Origin: JBAXAM01 sp964565935
GTDB lineage: Bacteria > Pseudomonadota > Gammaproteobacteria > UBA9339
DNA: 44,588 bases
Assembly: GCA_964565935.1 (NCBI GenBank)
Contig: CAZMGW010000008.1
Location: 1-44,588 of the forward strand
Direction of reading: 5' to 3'
A program made the translations under genes and the position numbers. How positions within the stretch are numbered: the first letter of the stretch is position 1; every line of letters starts with the position of its first letter. The notes below the pieces were generated by a model. It worked only from the letters and a program-made list of their open reading frames with translations, searched no databases and was not told the DNA's origin. Positions 44,321 to 44,588 of the stretch are shown here, one piece after another.

Positions 44321-44450
44321 CGCGCAGATGTGTATCCGAGATGATATCGTTTGGGGCGCTATGAGACATGGATGGCGAATGCGAACCAACAGGGAGGTTT
44401 ATTCACGGCGTCCCCAAAATGATATCATCGAGAGGTACACAACTGCGCGG
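44321..44450. repeat. Palindromic repeat, family B copy 2
   Basis: About 130 bases with inner arms GATGATATCGTTTGGGG (from 44339) and CCCCAAAATGATATCATC (44412-44429), and outer arms around CGCGCAG (44321) and CTGCGCGG (44443-44450). The core CGCTATGAGACATGGATG ... ACAGGGA ... GGCGTCCCC matches the copy at 27802-27934 with few changes, in the same orientation. The arms differ in sequence from copy 1 yet still pair with each other. Confidence 0.8.
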
Positions 44451-44485
44451 TCAATCTCACTCTACACTGGGCAGGAACATTTGAG

Positions 44486-44518
44486 GAAAAATAGGCAGCG
44501 TCTCGCCATAGGCTGCCT
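44486..44518 (-). terminator. Rho-independent terminator on the minus strand
   Basis: On the minus strand AGGCAGC and GCTGCCT form a 7-base GC-rich stem with a 12-base loop, followed by ATTTTT. It would end a transcript entering from the right edge. A second hairpin, GCCCAG/CTGGGC (44533-44557), lies just before it. Confidence 0.5.
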
Positions 44519-44588
44519 TTGCGACACAACAAGCCCAGTCCTGGAAATTAGCTGGGCCTGCCATATAAAACAAATTTAAAAATATAGA

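Larger units (their letters stand above)
44061..44588. other. Right-edge intergenic stretch
   Basis: No convincing gene. Bases 44061-44320 would hold the promoter of the ankyrin gene, but no clear boxes were identified; an in-frame upstream ATG for that gene exists at 44141 but lacks a ribosome site. Bases 44321-44450 are a family B palindromic repeat. Bases 44486-44557 contain two hairpins, one shaped like a minus-strand terminator, suggesting that a transcript from beyond the right edge ends here. Confidence 0.6.

Noticed and set aside
44457..44564. A 35-codon minus-strand frame starting MAGPANFQDW
   Set aside because: Short, lies over the terminator hairpins and has no ribosome site; treated as chance, though it should be rechecked if the repeat extends to the right.
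44328..44579. An 83-residue plus-strand frame at the right edge
   Set aside because: It runs through the family B palindrome and the hairpins; sequence is explained by the repeat, not by coding.
1..44588. CRISPR array, tRNA, rRNA or insertion sequence
   Set aside because: No spaced direct repeats, cloverleaf, rRNA-like sequence or transposase motif was recognised on either strand by eye.

Overview
The window reads as the chromosome of an AT-rich gammaproteobacterium, most like the Legionellales (Legionella, Coxiella, Berkiella and relatives). The grounds are family-level protein features, a pyrophosphate-type phosphofructokinase, an LqsR-like response regulator with an insertion, an ankyrin-repeat protein with a protease-like domain, and small palindromic repeats between genes. 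No species is assigned. There are no rRNA or tRNA genes, no CRISPR array, no insertion sequence and no prophage.

Layout. (1) 67-4993, minus strand: the classical translation and envelope operon rpsB-tsf-pyrH-frr-uppS-cdsA, broken only by a palindromic element between frr and uppS; a related element lies upstream of rpsB. (2) 5377-7452: map and a convergent MFS transporter. (3) 7526-13242: a signalling island with a lone receiver protein, a small unknown gene, a TTG-started HTH/S24 regulator with its own candidate operator, and a minus-strand module of a PotD-like periplasmic binding protein, a membrane histidine kinase and an atypical response regulator. The kinase gene carries a frameshift at a tandem 5-bp repeat that replaces its last residues. 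(4) 13270-16623: rlmB, scpB, scpA (chromosome condensation) and a DMT permease. (5) 16671-25178: three tandem paralogous membrane GGDEF-EAL proteins with shuffled PAS/GAF sensor domains, all with intact catalytic motifs. (6) 25325-27772: a P-type cation ATPase. (7) 28016-36977: the conserved ileS-ribF-murJ-rpsT neighbourhood, interrupted by DMT, MATE and MarC membrane proteins and lacking lspA next to ileS. (8) 37021-39896: a PIF1-like helicase with a C-terminal WYL-like domain, and a PPi-type phosphofructokinase. (9) 40142-44060: a SulP anion transporter downstream of an exported ankyrin protein whose middle part has a Cys/His/Asp arrangement like YopT (C58) proteases. The right edge holds a second copy of a palindromic repeat family first seen at 27.8 kb.

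How the parts may work together. Most of the window is housekeeping. The accessory content points to environmental or host sensing: a binding-protein-linked two-component module, a regulator with a putative operator, and three c-di-GMP enzymes. The strongest items for a second look are the frameshifted histidine kinase and its three-gene module, the YopT-like ankyrin protein, the mosaic GGDEF-EAL array, and two families of palindromic elements whose arms differ between copies yet stay self-complementary.
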